This document shows, one piece after another, positions 9,309-18,495 of a stretch of DNA of 64,000 nucleotides. This DNA comes from Georgenia yuyongxinii (lineage in GTDB: Bacteria > Actinomycetota > Actinomycetes > Actinomycetales > Actinomycetaceae). Location: the NCBI RefSeq assembly GCF_006352065.1, contig NZ_CP040915.1, positions 3,224,001 to 3,288,000 on the forward strand, written 5' to 3'. Below the pieces are notes generated by a model. That model was not told the origin of the DNA. It saw only the letters and a list, made by a program, of their open reading frames with translations, and did no database searches. The position numbers were made by a program, and so were the translations under genes. Each line of letters opens with the position of its first letter. The first letter of the stretch is position 1.

Positions 9309-9958
9309 TTGTGTTGACCTCCTAAGGTCACGAGCTAGTTGTACAACTGGTCCCCACAACCCGTGCCATTTGGCCTGAGCAACCTTGGGAACTAGCCCTC
9401 GGCCGTGCTTCACCATCAACTCACATCGGTGGGTCATGGGTGACGTTAAGGGCTCGGGTTACGTTCGCGCAAGTCCGTTTCCCGGCGTGGCGGAAACCGA
9501 TGAACACGTTCACCCGCCAGCCGGTTGGGCATGGTATGGCGCCGCACCACACGGTATTGTTGCAGTTTGATAACAGCTTGTTCCGTAACGACCCGGACCG
9601 CCTGACGCGGACCCGAACGTGGTATAGCCACCCGTCCCGTCCGCTACGACTTGCCAGGTCAGGTCATCACTGTCTCGCTCGTGGCGCTTCCCGTGGCACG
9701 AACGGCTCCACGCTTTAGGCCGGGACAAACCGCGCGATCCAAGACAACGTACTCGCCCCAAATAAAGCGACCGGCGGCCACCTTCGCTTCTCACGAGGAT
9801 GACCGCCGGCCTGGTGCTCACAAGTTGGTCATGACCGTTTCGCCCGAGGGGACCGATTCGAGCTAAGACATGCCCGCAAGACCTTCCGCACCGCGGTCAG
9901 ATTAGCCAGAAGGAATCCCTCAGCGCAACACGGCCGCCATGGGCACGATTAGATGTCG
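9309..9958. other. 650-base non-coding region upstream of the CWB2 surface-protein gene
   Basis: No convincing gene on either strand. The right part lies just downstream of the amidase gene; the left part must carry the promoter and 5' leader of the surface-protein gene, with AGGAGGT next to the start and the palindrome at 9337-9348. A minus-strand TAACGT near 9442-9447 fits TANNNT but has no good -35. The long spacer suits a highly expressed surface protein. Confidence 0.5.
9337..9348. promoter_or_regulatory. Perfect 12-bp palindrome AGTTGTACAACT in the surface-protein leader
   Basis: The palindrome lies 29 bases upstream of the ATG at 9308, between the RBS and any upstream promoter. It could be a repressor site or an RNA hairpin in the leader. 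Confidence 0.35.
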
Positions 9959-12139
9959 TCAACACACGTCGTTTAGCGCGGACGTTTTCACCGCACCTGT
10001 TCCGCCGAACACAGCAATTGCCGTGGGTGTAAGGCCAGCAAGCGCCTCGGAGGCTCGTCTCGGCAGGCACGCCGGTCGGGTGAGGAGCATCGGCGCCGCT
10101 GCCACGCCAGCCGCGGGGACACCGCTCAGGGCATCGGCGAAGTCGGTCCCGGTGGCCAGGAACGCCACACCGGACCCGTTCGGCCAGGTGGCGCCTGCGA
10201 TCGTTGCGGCGGTGTCGTAGCGATCGCTCCCGGCTAACCGCGTCACGCGCGCGCCAGGAAGGGTCTGTTGCACCGCCTCAGCGACTCCCGCGTTCAGCGC
10301 ACCCTCACCGCCGAGAAGGACGACCAGGTTCGGGCCTAGGCGCTGCAGCTCCGACTTCACCGAGTGCGTGAGGAGGTTGCCCGGTGTTACGTACAGTGGC
10401 GCACCAAGCGCGGCGGCGGCGGCCCCGCCAGCAAGCCCGTCGGCGAAGTCCTGACCGGAGGCGAGGTAGACCGTCTGGGCGCTCACCCACCCTGCCCGGC
10501 CGACCGCAGCCGACGTCTGGTACCTGTCCGAGCCGGCCAGGCGCGTGACGCCCGTGTACGCCATCAGCTCTGTCACCACCGAGTCGGCGACGGCCGCCGG
10601 TCCACCCAGCACGTAGATGCGCGAGGGCCGCAGCCGCTGAAGCTCGACGTGCACCGTCATCGGGATAGCCGTGCGCTGCACGAGCAGGATCGGCGCCCCC
10701 AACTTCACCGCTGCCGGGCCGGCGGAGAGGGCGTCGGCGTACTGCGTGCCGGTGGTGATGAAGACGGTGTCCGCCGTCGGGAAGGCATACCGTGAGGTGG
10801 CGGCGGCGGTGGCGTACCTGTCCGCTCCCCCAATCCGGGTCACGCCGCCGGCGGTGAGGCTGAGGTCGTCCGGCAGAAGCGCCTGATAGTCGTCCACCAG
10901 TCCGGTGAGCTCGCCGAGGCGGGGGTAGAAGTAGGCGCCCGGGCAGGCGGTGTTGCCGACGTCGCGGTGCCCCACCACCGGCTTCATGGCCTTGCCATTC
11001 ACGCCGGTCGCGGTGCCGGCAGTGGCGATGCCGTGGACGGCGAACTTCCAGGCAACCACTTGTGCGACGGTCCGGAAGGCGGCGTCGGGCACGGGGATCT
11101 TGTCGAAGTTGCCCATGACGGAGATGCCGAAGGTGGTGGAGTTGACGCCCTTGGCGTGCGCGGCGATCACCGCGTTGGTCAGCCCGCCCGAGCGGCCCTC
11201 CCAGGCGCGGCCGTAGGCGTCGACGAGAACGTTGTAGCCGATGTCCCCCCAGCCCAGCGACTTGGCGTGGTACGTGTAGATGCCGCGGATGATGCCGGGC
11301 ACGGCCTCGGCCGTGTAGCCGTTGGCGCCGGCGGTGTGGTGGACCACCACCCCGGTGACCTTGCCGATCTGCGGCTTCCAGGTGCGCAGCGACTCGTCCG
11401 CGCCCCAGTCCGCGCGGCCGTAGATTCGGGGCACGGCGTTCGCCGCTCCCACCGCGAAGGCACCGGTGGCCGCCCCGACGGCACCCTCGCCGAGCGGGCT
11501 CTCCCCCACGGGCACGTTGGCGTCGGCGGCACTCTCGCCGGGGTCCACCACCACGAGCTCAGGATCGGTCGGCAGGGTGCCCGGCGCACCGGCGAGGGTC
11601 ACCTCGATCTCGTCGGCGTCCATGACCGCGAGCGGCTCGGTTCCGCCGCGCATTTCCGCGGTGGCCTCGCCGGCGCTGAGCGGTGCGGTGATCTCCAGGT
11701 CGGTCCAGCCCGACCAGGTCTCGCCGTCGCGGCTGCGCAGCCTCGCCGTCAGGCCCGCGCCGGCCTCGACCTCCGCCCAGCTGACGCCGACCACCACGAG
11801 GTCCCCGCCGGGGCCGGAGACGGTGACCTCCTCCACCGGCCGCGGGCCTTCGGTGGTCTCCGCGCCGTCCATCGCCACGGTGGCGACGTCCGCCTCCACG
11901 GGCACGGCGCCCTCCACGGTGGGGGTGGTGCTCGCCAGGGCGGCGGCCGCCGTCGCCGCCGCGTCCGCCGAGACCTCGGGGACGGCGTCGCCCGCGTCGG
12001 TGGACCGGGCGGGCGCGGCTGTGAGGGAGACGCCGAGCAGGGTGAGCGCCAGGCCGAGGGCGGCCGGGCGCACGAGAGTACGAGGGGTCACGAGATTCGC
12101 CTGTGCTTTCGGGGGAAGACGGCACATGGACGTCGCCAC
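9959..12139 (-). CDS. Secreted N-acetylmuramoyl-L-alanine amidase (PGRP/Amidase_2) with CWB2 repeats
   Basis: 726 residues from the outermost GTG. ATG 12127 and GTG 12091 are equally possible, and the last gives the neatest signal peptide (VTPRTLVRPAALGLALTLLG). After a ~200-residue Ala/acidic spacer with a beta-sandwich look comes the amidase domain: RADWGADES, VVHHTAG, GYNVLVDAYGR, GISVMGNF and GHRDVGNTACPG, with the zinc ligands His, His and Cys visible. Three CWB2 modules follow (VTRIGGADRYATAAA, VTRLAGSDRYQTS, VTRLAGSDRYDTA). It should cleave the MurNAc-L-Ala bond while anchored to the wall. No Shine-Dalgarno is obvious. Confidence 0.93.
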   Translation of the reverse strand: MATSMCRLPPKAQANLVTPRTLVRPAALGLALTLLGVSLTAAPARSTDAGDAVPEVSADAAATAAAALASTTPTVEGAVPVEADVATVAMDGAETTEGPRPVEEVTVSGPGGDLVVVGVSWAEVEAGAGLTARLRSRDGETWSGWTDLEITAPLSAGEATAEMRGGTEPLAVMDADEIEVTLAGAPGTLPTDPELVVVDPGESAADANVPVGESPLGEGAVGAATGAFAVGAANAVPRIYGRADWGADESLRTWKPQIGKVTGVVVHHTAGANGYTAEAVPGIIRGIYTYHAKSLGWGDIGYNVLVDAYGRAWEGRSGGLTNAVIAAHAKGVNSTTFGISVMGNFDKIPVPDAAFRTVAQVVAWKFAVHGIATAGTATGVNGKAMKPVVGHRDVGNTACPGAYFYPRLGELTGLVDDYQALLPDDLSLTAGGVTRIGGADRYATAAATSRYAFPTADTVFITTGTQYADALSAGPAAVKLGAPILLVQRTAIPMTVHVELQRLRPSRIYVLGGPAAVADSVVTELMAYTGVTRLAGSDRYQTSAAVGRAGWVSAQTVYLASGQDFADGLAGGAAAAALGAPLYVTPGNLLTHSVKSELQRLGPNLVVLLGGEGALNAGVAEAVQQTLPGARVTRLAGSDRYDTAATIAGATWPNGSGVAFLATGTDFADALSGVPAAGVAAAPMLLTRPACLPRRASEALAGLTPTAIAVFGGTGAVKTSALNDVC

Positions 12140-12518
12140 TGTCCCACAACCGTCCCGGTAGCGTCCGGAACTTCCGAAGGTGAGCGGGCGTGTCAGCCAG
12201 GGATACCGACGTCACACCGGCCGTCCGTGTGCCCGGTGCTCAAAGTCCCGAACCCGAGGGCCAGAAAAGGCGGCGGCGACGATGAACAGCAGTCCCGTCG
12301 TCGCTCCTGCGAGGGGCAGCAGCCTGCACGCGAAGGACGGGAGCCGGATACACCCTGATGTCGTCGCACGGGAGATCCTTCCACCGCCCGACGAAGCAGC
12401 ATGAGGCTGTAAGCACGCCGGCGCGGACCTGGCCGAAGTTTCCCACGCTCGTCACAGGCTGCTCACCCGTGGCACGGAAACCGTGCGAGGGAGGCGTCAG
12501 TGCCGGTAACCGGGGCCG
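12140..12518. other. Intergenic region between the amidase and the Pot-type ATPase
   Basis: 379 bases without a convincing gene. It should hold the amidase promoter (minus strand), but no clean -10/-35 pair is seen; CGGAACTTCCG lies about 25-40 bases upstream of the outermost start. I looked for a ydaO-like leader, often found before actinobacterial wall hydrolases, and could not recognise one. GCACGG-AAA-CCGTGC at 12472-12486, 33 bases after the ATPase stop, is a candidate end of the long catabolic operon. Confidence 0.4.
12472..12486 (-). terminator. Small GC hairpin after the catabolic operon
   Basis: Six-base stem GCACGG/CCGTGC with a three-base loop, 33 bases beyond the stop of the last operon gene. 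There is no T-tract, so terminator function is only suggested by position. Confidence 0.35.
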
Positions 12519-13619
12519 TCACCGTGAGACGAGCACGCTGTTGTCGGCGGCCCACGAGACACGGATGTCCTGACCTGGCACCGCCTGGCTCCAGCTGCCT
12601 GCCGTCTCCTTGACGACAGCCCGGCCACCGCCATCGAGGTCGAGGAGGACCTTGCGGTGGGAGCCGAGGTACACCACGTCCGAGACCGTGGCGCCCACGA
12701 CGCCCAGGTTGTCGGTACTGGCGAGGTTCTCGTCTTCGAGCACGCGGATGCGCTCGGGCCGCACGACGATGGCGCACTCGCTGCCGCTCGCGATGCCGTC
12801 CTTGCTGCAGGCAGGGATCGACGTGCCGTCCGGGCGCCGCACCCGACCGTCGCCGCCGAGCACGCCGTCGATGATGGTGGAGTCGCCGAGGAACTCGGCG
12901 ACGAACAGCGACCGCGGGTGGTCATAGAGCTCTGCGGCCGTGCCGACCTGCTCGACCTTGCCGTTGTTGAACACCGCTATCCGGTCGGAAAGAGCGAGGG
13001 CCTCCTCCTGGTCATGGGTGACGAAGATGATGGTGATGCCCAGGTCTCTGTGCAAGCGAGCGATCTCGCCCTGCAGCTGTTCGCGCAGCTTCTTGTCCAG
13101 CGCGCCGAGTGGCTCGTCGAGCAGCAGCACCCGCGGTCCGAACACGATCGAGCGGGCGACTGCTACGCGTTGCTGCTGTCCACCGGAGAGTTCCTTCGGA
13201 TAGCGAGCACCCAGAGCGCCCAGCCGGACCATGTCCAGCGCCTCGGCCACGCGCCGCGAGATCTCGGTCTTCTCCACCTTCCGCCGCTCCAGGGGAAACG
13301 CGACGTTCTCGGCAGCGGTCATGTGCGGGAACAGCGCGTACTGCTGGAAGACCACACCGATGTTGCGGCGGTGGGGCGGTAGCCCGACGATGTCCTGGCC
13401 ATCGATGTAGATGGATCCGCTGGTGACCTCAACGAACCCCGCGATCATGTTCAGCGTCGTGGTCTTGCCAGATCCGGACGGGCCTAGGAAGGTCATAAAC
13501 TCCCCGGGCTGGACGTCCAGCGAGACGTCGTCGACCGCCAGAAGGTCGCCCTGACCGTAGGACTTGGTCAGGTTCTGGAGCCGGATCGGTGCGCCGCTCT
13601 TCGAAGACATGGGATCCAT
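12519..13619 (-). CDS. ABC importer ATPase, spermidine/putrescine (PotA) type
   Basis: 366 residues. Walker A GPSGSGKT, Q-loop VFQQYALFPH, signature LSGGQQQR, Walker B VLLLDEP and switch His in VTHDQEEALALSD are all intact. The last ~120 residues form the TOBE regulatory domain typical of PotA. ATG 13619 overlaps the permease stop as TGATG; an in-frame ATG lies three codons later. It energises uptake through the two permeases encoded upstream and closes the eleven-gene operon. The Pot family imports polyamines and other small cations or amino compounds; the ligand is not known. Confidence 0.92.
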   Translation of the reverse strand: MDPMSSKSGAPIRLQNLTKSYGQGDLLAVDDVSLDVQPGEFMTFLGPSGSGKTTTLNMIAGFVEVTSGSIYIDGQDIVGLPPHRRNIGVVFQQYALFPHMTAAENVAFPLERRKVEKTEISRRVAEALDMVRLGALGARYPKELSGGQQQRVAVARSIVFGPRVLLLDEPLGALDKKLREQLQGEIARLHRDLGITIIFVTHDQEEALALSDRIAVFNNGKVEQVGTAAELYDHPRSLFVAEFLGDSTIIDGVLGGDGRVRRPDGTSIPACSKDGIASGSECAIVVRPERIRVLEDENLASTDNLGVVGATVSDVVYLGSHRKVLLDLDGGGRAVVKETAGSWSQAVPGQDIRVSWAADNSVLVSR

Positions 13620-14413
13620 CAGCCTCTCTTGTCGCTTCGCCGCAGGACCTGCGGCAGCAGAACGAGCATCGTCGTGACGAGCAGGATCAGCGTCGACCCC
13701 GCCGCGATGGTCGGGTCGACATCGATCGTCACGCTGTTGAACATCTGGACCGGCAAGGTCCGCAGGTCGGGTGTCTGCAGGTACAGGGCGATCACGACCT
13801 CGTCGAGCGAGGTGACAAACGCGAACACCGCCCCGGAGAGGACGCCCGGCAAAATCATCGGCAGGGTGACGAGGCGGAACGTGCTCCAGGGGCCGCTGCC
13901 CAGGCTGGTCGCCGCGCGCTCGAGGTCCCGGTTGAACGTGCGCAGGCTCGCCGTCACCGCCACGAACACGAATGGCAGCGCCAGCACCGTGTGGGCGACG
14001 ACGAAACCGAAGAGCGTGCCGTTCAGCCGCCACCGCAGGAACACACCGAGCACCGCAACGGCGGTGACGATGCCCGGGACGATCATCGGGGCAAGGATGG
14101 CCGCGCTGATGATTCCCTGACCGCGCAGCCGGGACCGGCTCAGGGAATACGCGGCCGCCGAACCGATCACCGTTGCGACGACCATGACGATCAGCGCCAC
14201 CTGGATCGAGTTGGCGAGCGCGTCCACCCAGGCCGGCTCGGTGAAGAAGCGCCGGTACCAGCGCAGCGACCATCCCTCGGGCGGGAACCGGAAGCTCTGC
14301 GCATCGGTGAACCCCAACGGGATGATGATGAACCCCGGGGCGCCCAGCCAGACGGCGACCAGCGCGCACCAGATCTTCAGCCCCCAGGGGGACTTATGGG
14401 TCTTCTCGCTCAT
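13619..14413 (-). CDS. ABC permease, PotC type
   Basis: 264 residues with six likely membrane helices. The coupling (EAA) loop reads ERAATSLGSGPWSTFRLVTLPMI. The N-terminal part has the PotC-like FPPEGWSLRWYRRFF. ATG 14413 overlaps the stop of the preceding permease (TGATG). It pairs with the PotB-like protein to form the membrane channel. Confidence 0.9.
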   Translation of the reverse strand: MSEKTHKSPWGLKIWCALVAVWLGAPGFIIIPLGFTDAQSFRFPPEGWSLRWYRRFFTEPAWVDALANSIQVALIVMVVATVIGSAAAYSLSRSRLRGQGIISAAILAPMIVPGIVTAVAVLGVFLRWRLNGTLFGFVVAHTVLALPFVFVAVTASLRTFNRDLERAATSLGSGPWSTFRLVTLPMILPGVLSGAVFAFVTSLDEVVIALYLQTPDLRTLPVQMFNSVTIDVDPTIAAGSTLILLVTTMLVLLPQVLRRSDKRG

Positions 14414-15315
14414 CAGGAGCCTCCCTCGAGCAGCTTGCGGTTCCCGGAGACCCGCGAGACGACGATGAGCAAAAGCGCCGTCAGCACCAGCAGGAGCACG
14501 GACATCGCGCCCGCACCGCCGAAGTCGAGCAGGCGCTCGACCCGGATGCCGATGACCTGGGCGATCAGCGACTGCTGCGGCGAGCCGAGGATGCGCGGGG
14601 TGATGTAAAAGCCCAGCGAGATGACGAACACCAGGGTGTACCCGGCGGCGACCCCGGGCAGCGACAGCGGCAGGTACACGCGACGGAATGCCGAACGGGG
14701 CGTCGCCCCAAGGCTCTTGGCCGCGTCGACCAGGCGCATGTCGATGCCCTGCATCGTGCCGTACAGCGTCAGGATCATGTAGGGCAGCAGCACCTGGACG
14801 GTGCCGACCACCACGCCCCAGACGGTGCCGAGGAGCACGACGTCGTCCATGCCGAAGAGCGCGAAGAGCTTCGCCACGGGACCTCCATGCCCCAGCAGAA
14901 CGACCCAGGCAAACGTGCGCGCCATGAGGCTCATCCAGAACGGCAGCATCGCGATCGCCATGAGAACGGCTCTGGTGCGACGGTTGACCCTGGTCATCAT
15001 GTACGCGTACGGGTACGCCATCACCAACGTGATGGTCGAGACCGCAAGCGCCGTCAGGAAGGTACGGAGGAGGACCTTGAGCGACGATTCGTTGGTGAAG
15101 AGCTCGACATAGTTCGCGAACCCCAGACTGGGCTCGCTGAAGCTGCGCCAGATGATCAAGGCCAGTGGGTAGAGGAAGAACACCGCCAGCACGATGCACG
15201 CCGGGAGCACGAGCAGCCCGGCAAGACGTCGCGGCCTGGCCTTCCTCGGAGCGGGAGTCGGGAGGGTACTCCCCGGCGCGTTGCGCGCCGGGGAGTACAG
15301 GAGGGAGGAGCTCAT
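14413..15315 (-). CDS. ABC permease, PotB type
   Basis: About 300 residues with six membrane helices after a Pro/Arg-rich N-terminus. EAA loop: VDAAKSLGATPRSAFRRVYLP. I chose ATG 15315, whose last base is the first of the binding-protein stop codon (TGATG); an in-frame ATG eight codons earlier lies inside the upstream gene. It forms the importer with the neighbouring permease. Confidence 0.9.
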   Translation of the reverse strand: MSSSLLYSPARNAPGSTLPTPAPRKARPRRLAGLLVLPACIVLAVFFLYPLALIIWRSFSEPSLGFANYVELFTNESSLKVLLRTFLTALAVSTITLVMAYPYAYMMTRVNRRTRAVLMAIAMLPFWMSLMARTFAWVVLLGHGGPVAKLFALFGMDDVVLLGTVWGVVVGTVQVLLPYMILTLYGTMQGIDMRLVDAAKSLGATPRSAFRRVYLPLSLPGVAAGYTLVFVISLGFYITPRILGSPQQSLIAQVIGIRVERLLDFGGAGAMSVLLLVLTALLLIVVSRVSGNRKLLEGGS

Positions 15316-16379
15316 CAGCCGGTCGTCCAGGCGGTCCATTCGTTGACCGCTTCGTCCATGTGCTCGGCCCAGTAGCCCATGTCACGCAGGAAGGCGGTAC
15401 CGCCATCCTGCCCGAGGGGGAGGAACTGCTCCTTGAGCGGGTCCACCTCCGGCTTTGCGTCGGTGTTGATCGGCGCGTAGGCCGTGTTCTCCGTCAGCGT
15501 CGCCTGCGGGCCGGCCGCGATGGAGAACGAGATGAACTGGTGCGCGGCATCGAGGTTGGTCGACCCCTTCGGGATCGCCATCCCGTCCCAGTAGAGCATC
15601 GCCTGGTTCCACACGGTGCCAAGGTTCGCGCCGTTCTGGGCAGCGCCGTACGCGCGGCCAGGCCAGGACAGCATCATGTCGACGGCGCCGCTCTCGAGTG
15701 CTTCCTGCTGCTCGGCACCGGTGGTGAGGTAGGTGGTGGTGTCGCGGATGGTGTCCAGCTTGGCCAGGGCCCGGTCGATGTCGAGCGGGTACAGGTCCTC
15801 CGGGTCGACGCCGTCTGCGATGAGCGCGATCTCCAGCGCACCCTGGTCCGGGTAGTCCATGATGCCGCGGGTGCCGGGGAACTTCTCCGCGTCGAAGAAG
15901 TCCATCCAGGAGGTCGGCGCCTCCGGGTAGGTGTCCTTGTTGTAGACGAACAGGTATGCCGACTTCATGTCCGGCATGCTGCACTCGGTGATGAGCTCGG
16001 GCTCGACACCCGTGGTATCGATCTTCTCCAGGTCGAGGACCTCGAAGTACTTCCCGCAGTTCTCGCCCATGGCGAGGTACGGGTCGACCTCCATCACGTC
16101 CCAGGTGGTCCGGCCGGACTCCACCATGGTCTTCACCTTGGCGAGGCTGTAGGGCTGGTCCTGGGCGACGGTGATGCCCGTCTCCTCCTGGAACGGCTCG
16201 ATGAAGGCGATCGTCTGCGCCTCCTGGTAGGAGCCGCCGGCACCGGTGAAGACCATCTCGGTAGATGCGCCCTCGGCGGCTGCGGTGCCTTCGTTAGCGC
16301 CGCCGCACGCGGCGAGACCCATGGTCGCCAGTGCGGCCACCGCGGCCACGCCGGTCATCTTCTGCCTACGTCTGATCAT
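15315..16379 (-). CDS. Extracellular solute-binding lipoprotein, PotD type
   Basis: 354 residues from ATG 16379, preceded by GAGAGGT. The signal peptide ends in a lipobox (MGLAAC) for lipid anchoring. The mature part has the PotD-like pattern VFTGAGGSYQEAQ, WDVMEVDP, FFDAEKFPGTRG and IPKGSTNLDAAHQFI. It captures the substrate outside the membrane for the PotBC/A importer. The 114-base gap before it holds a CCCGAG-CACCTC-CTCGGG hairpin (16450-16467) that could lower or reset read-through from the enzyme genes. Confidence 0.9.
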   Translation of the reverse strand: MIRRRQKMTGVAAVAALATMGLAACGGANEGTAAAEGASTEMVFTGAGGSYQEAQTIAFIEPFQEETGITVAQDQPYSLAKVKTMVESGRTTWDVMEVDPYLAMGENCGKYFEVLDLEKIDTTGVEPELITECSMPDMKSAYLFVYNKDTYPEAPTSWMDFFDAEKFPGTRGIMDYPDQGALEIALIADGVDPEDLYPLDIDRALAKLDTIRDTTTYLTTGAEQQEALESGAVDMMLSWPGRAYGAAQNGANLGTVWNQAMLYWDGMAIPKGSTNLDAAHQFISFSIAAGPQATLTENTAYAPINTDAKPEVDPLKEQFLPLGQDGGTAFLRDMGYWAEHMDEAVNEWTAWTTG

Positions 16380-16493
16380 TTGTTGTACCTCTCCATTGAA
16401 GGTTCTGTCTGCAACAGGTGAGTCGTTGGATCTGGGCATGCGCTTCCCCCCCGAGCACCTCCTCGGGTCAGAGTTGTCGGCCGCGAGAGACCG

Positions 16494-17474
16494 TCAGGCG
16501 GCCACCGCGCGCGCGGCGCCGGCGATCCCGGCAGCGTCCGGGATCACGGCCGCCAGCAGCGACGGTGCCGCGGGGATGCGGACGTCCGGCGCCCCCAGCC
16601 GTACCGGCCGCGAGAGCAGCTCGATGCCGGACTCGGCGACGGCGGCGACGATCTCCGCGCCGACGCCGAGGAACTGGTGGGCCTCATGGACGACGAGCAG
16701 CCGCCGCGTGCGGGTGACGCTGGTCAACACGGTGGTGATGTCGAGCGGCCTGATCCATCGCAGGTCGACCACCTCGGCGGAGACGCCCTCGGCCGCGAGA
16801 GCATCCGCAGCCTCGAGCGCGGTGCGGACCATCGAGCCCCAGCTGACGATGGTGACGTCGCTGCCCGGGCGGCGGACCTGGGCGCCGCCGAGGGACTGGA
16901 CGGCCCCGCCGGTGGTGACCTGTTCCTTGGGCCCGTGGTACAGATTGCGGTTCTCGATGACGATCGTGGGGTCGTCGCTGCGGATCGCGGTGCGCAGCAG
17001 GTCGTAGGCGTCCTGGGCGCTGGCGGGCATGCAGACCTGCAGGCCCGGCACGTGCGCGAAGAAGGTCTCCAGACTCTGGGAGTGCTGGGCGCACGCGCCT
17101 GGTCCGGTGCCCTGCTGGGTGCGGACGGTGATGGGTGCGCTCAGCTGCCCACGTGAGACGTAGCGCACGTTGGCGGCCTGGTTGACCAGCTGGTCCAGGG
17201 CGACGAGGGAGAAGTCGGCCCACATGATCTCCACGATGGGGCGCATGCCGACAAGGGCTGAGCCCACGGCGCCGCCCAGGATCGCCGACTCCGAGATCGG
17301 TGTGTCGAATACGCGCTCACCGAAGTCCTTGTGCAGCCCCTTGGTGACGCCGAAGACACCGCCGGGCAGCGCGACGTCCTCTCCGAAGAGCAAGGTGTTG
17401 GGGATGGCGGACAGGGCCTCGCGCAGCGCGGCATTGACGGACTGCGCGTAGGTTAACGAGTTCTGCTCATGCAT
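16494..17474 (-). CDS. 2-oxoacid dehydrogenase E1 component, beta subunit
   Basis: 326 residues of the pyruvate/acetoin/branched-chain E1 beta family: LLFGEDVALPGGVFGVTKGL, RVFDTPISESAILG, GMRPIVEIMWADF, then the transketolase C domain with VSWGSMV and VVDLRWIRPLD. With the alpha subunit it should bind TPP and decarboxylate a 2-oxo acid or cleave an acyloin, handing the acyl group to a lipoyl E2. No E2 or E3 gene is present in this operon, so the partner must lie elsewhere. It overlaps the alpha gene by eight bases. Confidence 0.92.
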   Translation of the reverse strand: MHEQNSLTYAQSVNAALREALSAIPNTLLFGEDVALPGGVFGVTKGLHKDFGERVFDTPISESAILGGAVGSALVGMRPIVEIMWADFSLVALDQLVNQAANVRYVSRGQLSAPITVRTQQGTGPGACAQHSQSLETFFAHVPGLQVCMPASAQDAYDLLRTAIRSDDPTIVIENRNLYHGPKEQVTTGGAVQSLGGAQVRRPGSDVTIVSWGSMVRTALEAADALAAEGVSAEVVDLRWIRPLDITTVLTSVTRTRRLLVVHEAHQFLGVGAEIVAAVAESGIELLSRPVRLGAPDVRIPAAPSLLAAVIPDAAGIAGAARAVAA

Positions 17475-18495
17475 AGAGGTGCTGCCTCACAGTAGAAGGA
17501 TCGGCCTTCGGCATCTGCAGGGCCCGAGCGCCCGCCTGCCGGACGTTGTCGAGCTCGCGCTCCTTGGCGAGCTCAAGCTCGCTTCGGGACATGCCGGCCT
17601 CGACCAGCGCGTTCTCAGTGCGGACGATCGGCTCGCGCGTGCTGGCGCTCTCGACCTCGCCGGCGGGCCGGTAGGCCTGCGCGTCGCCGATGTAGTGGCC
17701 AACAAGCCGCTCGGTCATCGCCTCGATGATGGCGGGGCCGCCGCCGTCGCGAGCCTTCTTGACCAGGTAGGCCACGGTGGCGCGCACGGCCTCGACATCG
17801 TTGCCGTCCACCCGCACGCCGGGGATGCCGTAGGCCGATCCGCGCTTGTAGAACCGGTCGGACGTGACCATGGAGTCCGAGGGCGTCAGCTCGGAGTAGT
17901 GGTTGTTCTCGATCACGAACAGCACGGGCAGCTTGCGGGACGCAGCGAAGTTCATGGCCTCGTGCACCGCCCCCTGGTTCATGGCACCTTCACCGAAGGC
18001 GGCGACGGTCACCCGCCCGGATCCGTCGAACGTGCTGGCGAGCGCGGCACCGGTCGCGATCGGCGCACCGGCACCAACGATCGAGTTCTCGCCGTACATG
18101 CCGTAGGCGGGCGCCGAGAGGTACGCGGAGCCACCGCGGCCACCGTTGGTGCCGCCCTCCCGGCCGAGCAGCTCGCCGAACATGGCGTCCAGCGGCACGC
18201 CCGTCGCGATCGCCCAGCCGTGCCCGCGATACGTCGGGAAGACGAGGTCGTCCGGGAGGTTCAGGGCGGTGCACGTACCGACGTAGATGGCCTCCTGACC
18301 GTTGCACAGGTGAACGGAGCCGACGATGTCGCCGGCGGCGCGCAGCCGCATCACCTCTTCCTCGAAGAACCGGATACGCCACATGACGACGAGGCTGTCG
18401 AACAGGGTGGAGGGCGGCGCGGTGTTCTCGAGCACCGCGCTGGTGGCCGTGGCCACTGCTGCTCCGCCGGGGCGCAGGTCCGGGTGCGTCGTCAT
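17467..18495 (-). CDS. 2-oxoacid dehydrogenase E1 component, alpha subunit
   Basis: 342 residues. Family marks: FFEEEVMRLRAAGDI, HLCNGQEAIYVG, FPTYRGHGWAIA and the TPP/Mg motif from GEGAMNQGAVHEAMNFA to VIENNHYSE. ATG 18495 overlaps the MaoC gene stop (ATGA); an upstream extension in frame is a shadow. It forms a heterotetramer with the beta subunit. The LCNGQEA and long N-terminus resemble acetoin-dehydrogenase and branched-chain types about equally, so substrate is not assigned. Confidence 0.92.
   Translation of the reverse strand: MTTHPDLRPGGAAVATATSAVLENTAPPSTLFDSLVVMWRIRFFEEEVMRLRAAGDIVGSVHLCNGQEAIYVGTCTALNLPDDLVFPTYRGHGWAIATGVPLDAMFGELLGREGGTNGGRGGSAYLSAPAYGMYGENSIVGAGAPIATGAALASTFDGSGRVTVAAFGEGAMNQGAVHEAMNFAASRKLPVLFVIENNHYSELTPSDSMVTSDRFYKRGSAYGIPGVRVDGNDVEAVRATVAYLVKKARDGGGPAIIEAMTERLVGHYIGDAQAYRPAGEVESASTREPIVRTENALVEAGMSRSELELAKERELDNVRQAGARALQMPKADPSTVRQHLYA

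Noticed and set aside
10967-12358. 463-residue plus-strand frame opposite the amidase
   Set aside because: Gly/Arg/His-rich translation typical of the antisense of a high-GC gene; no motif or RBS.
12140-12518. c-di-AMP (ydaO) riboswitch before the amidase
   Set aside because: Expected by analogy with other actinobacterial wall hydrolases, but I could not find its conserved core.
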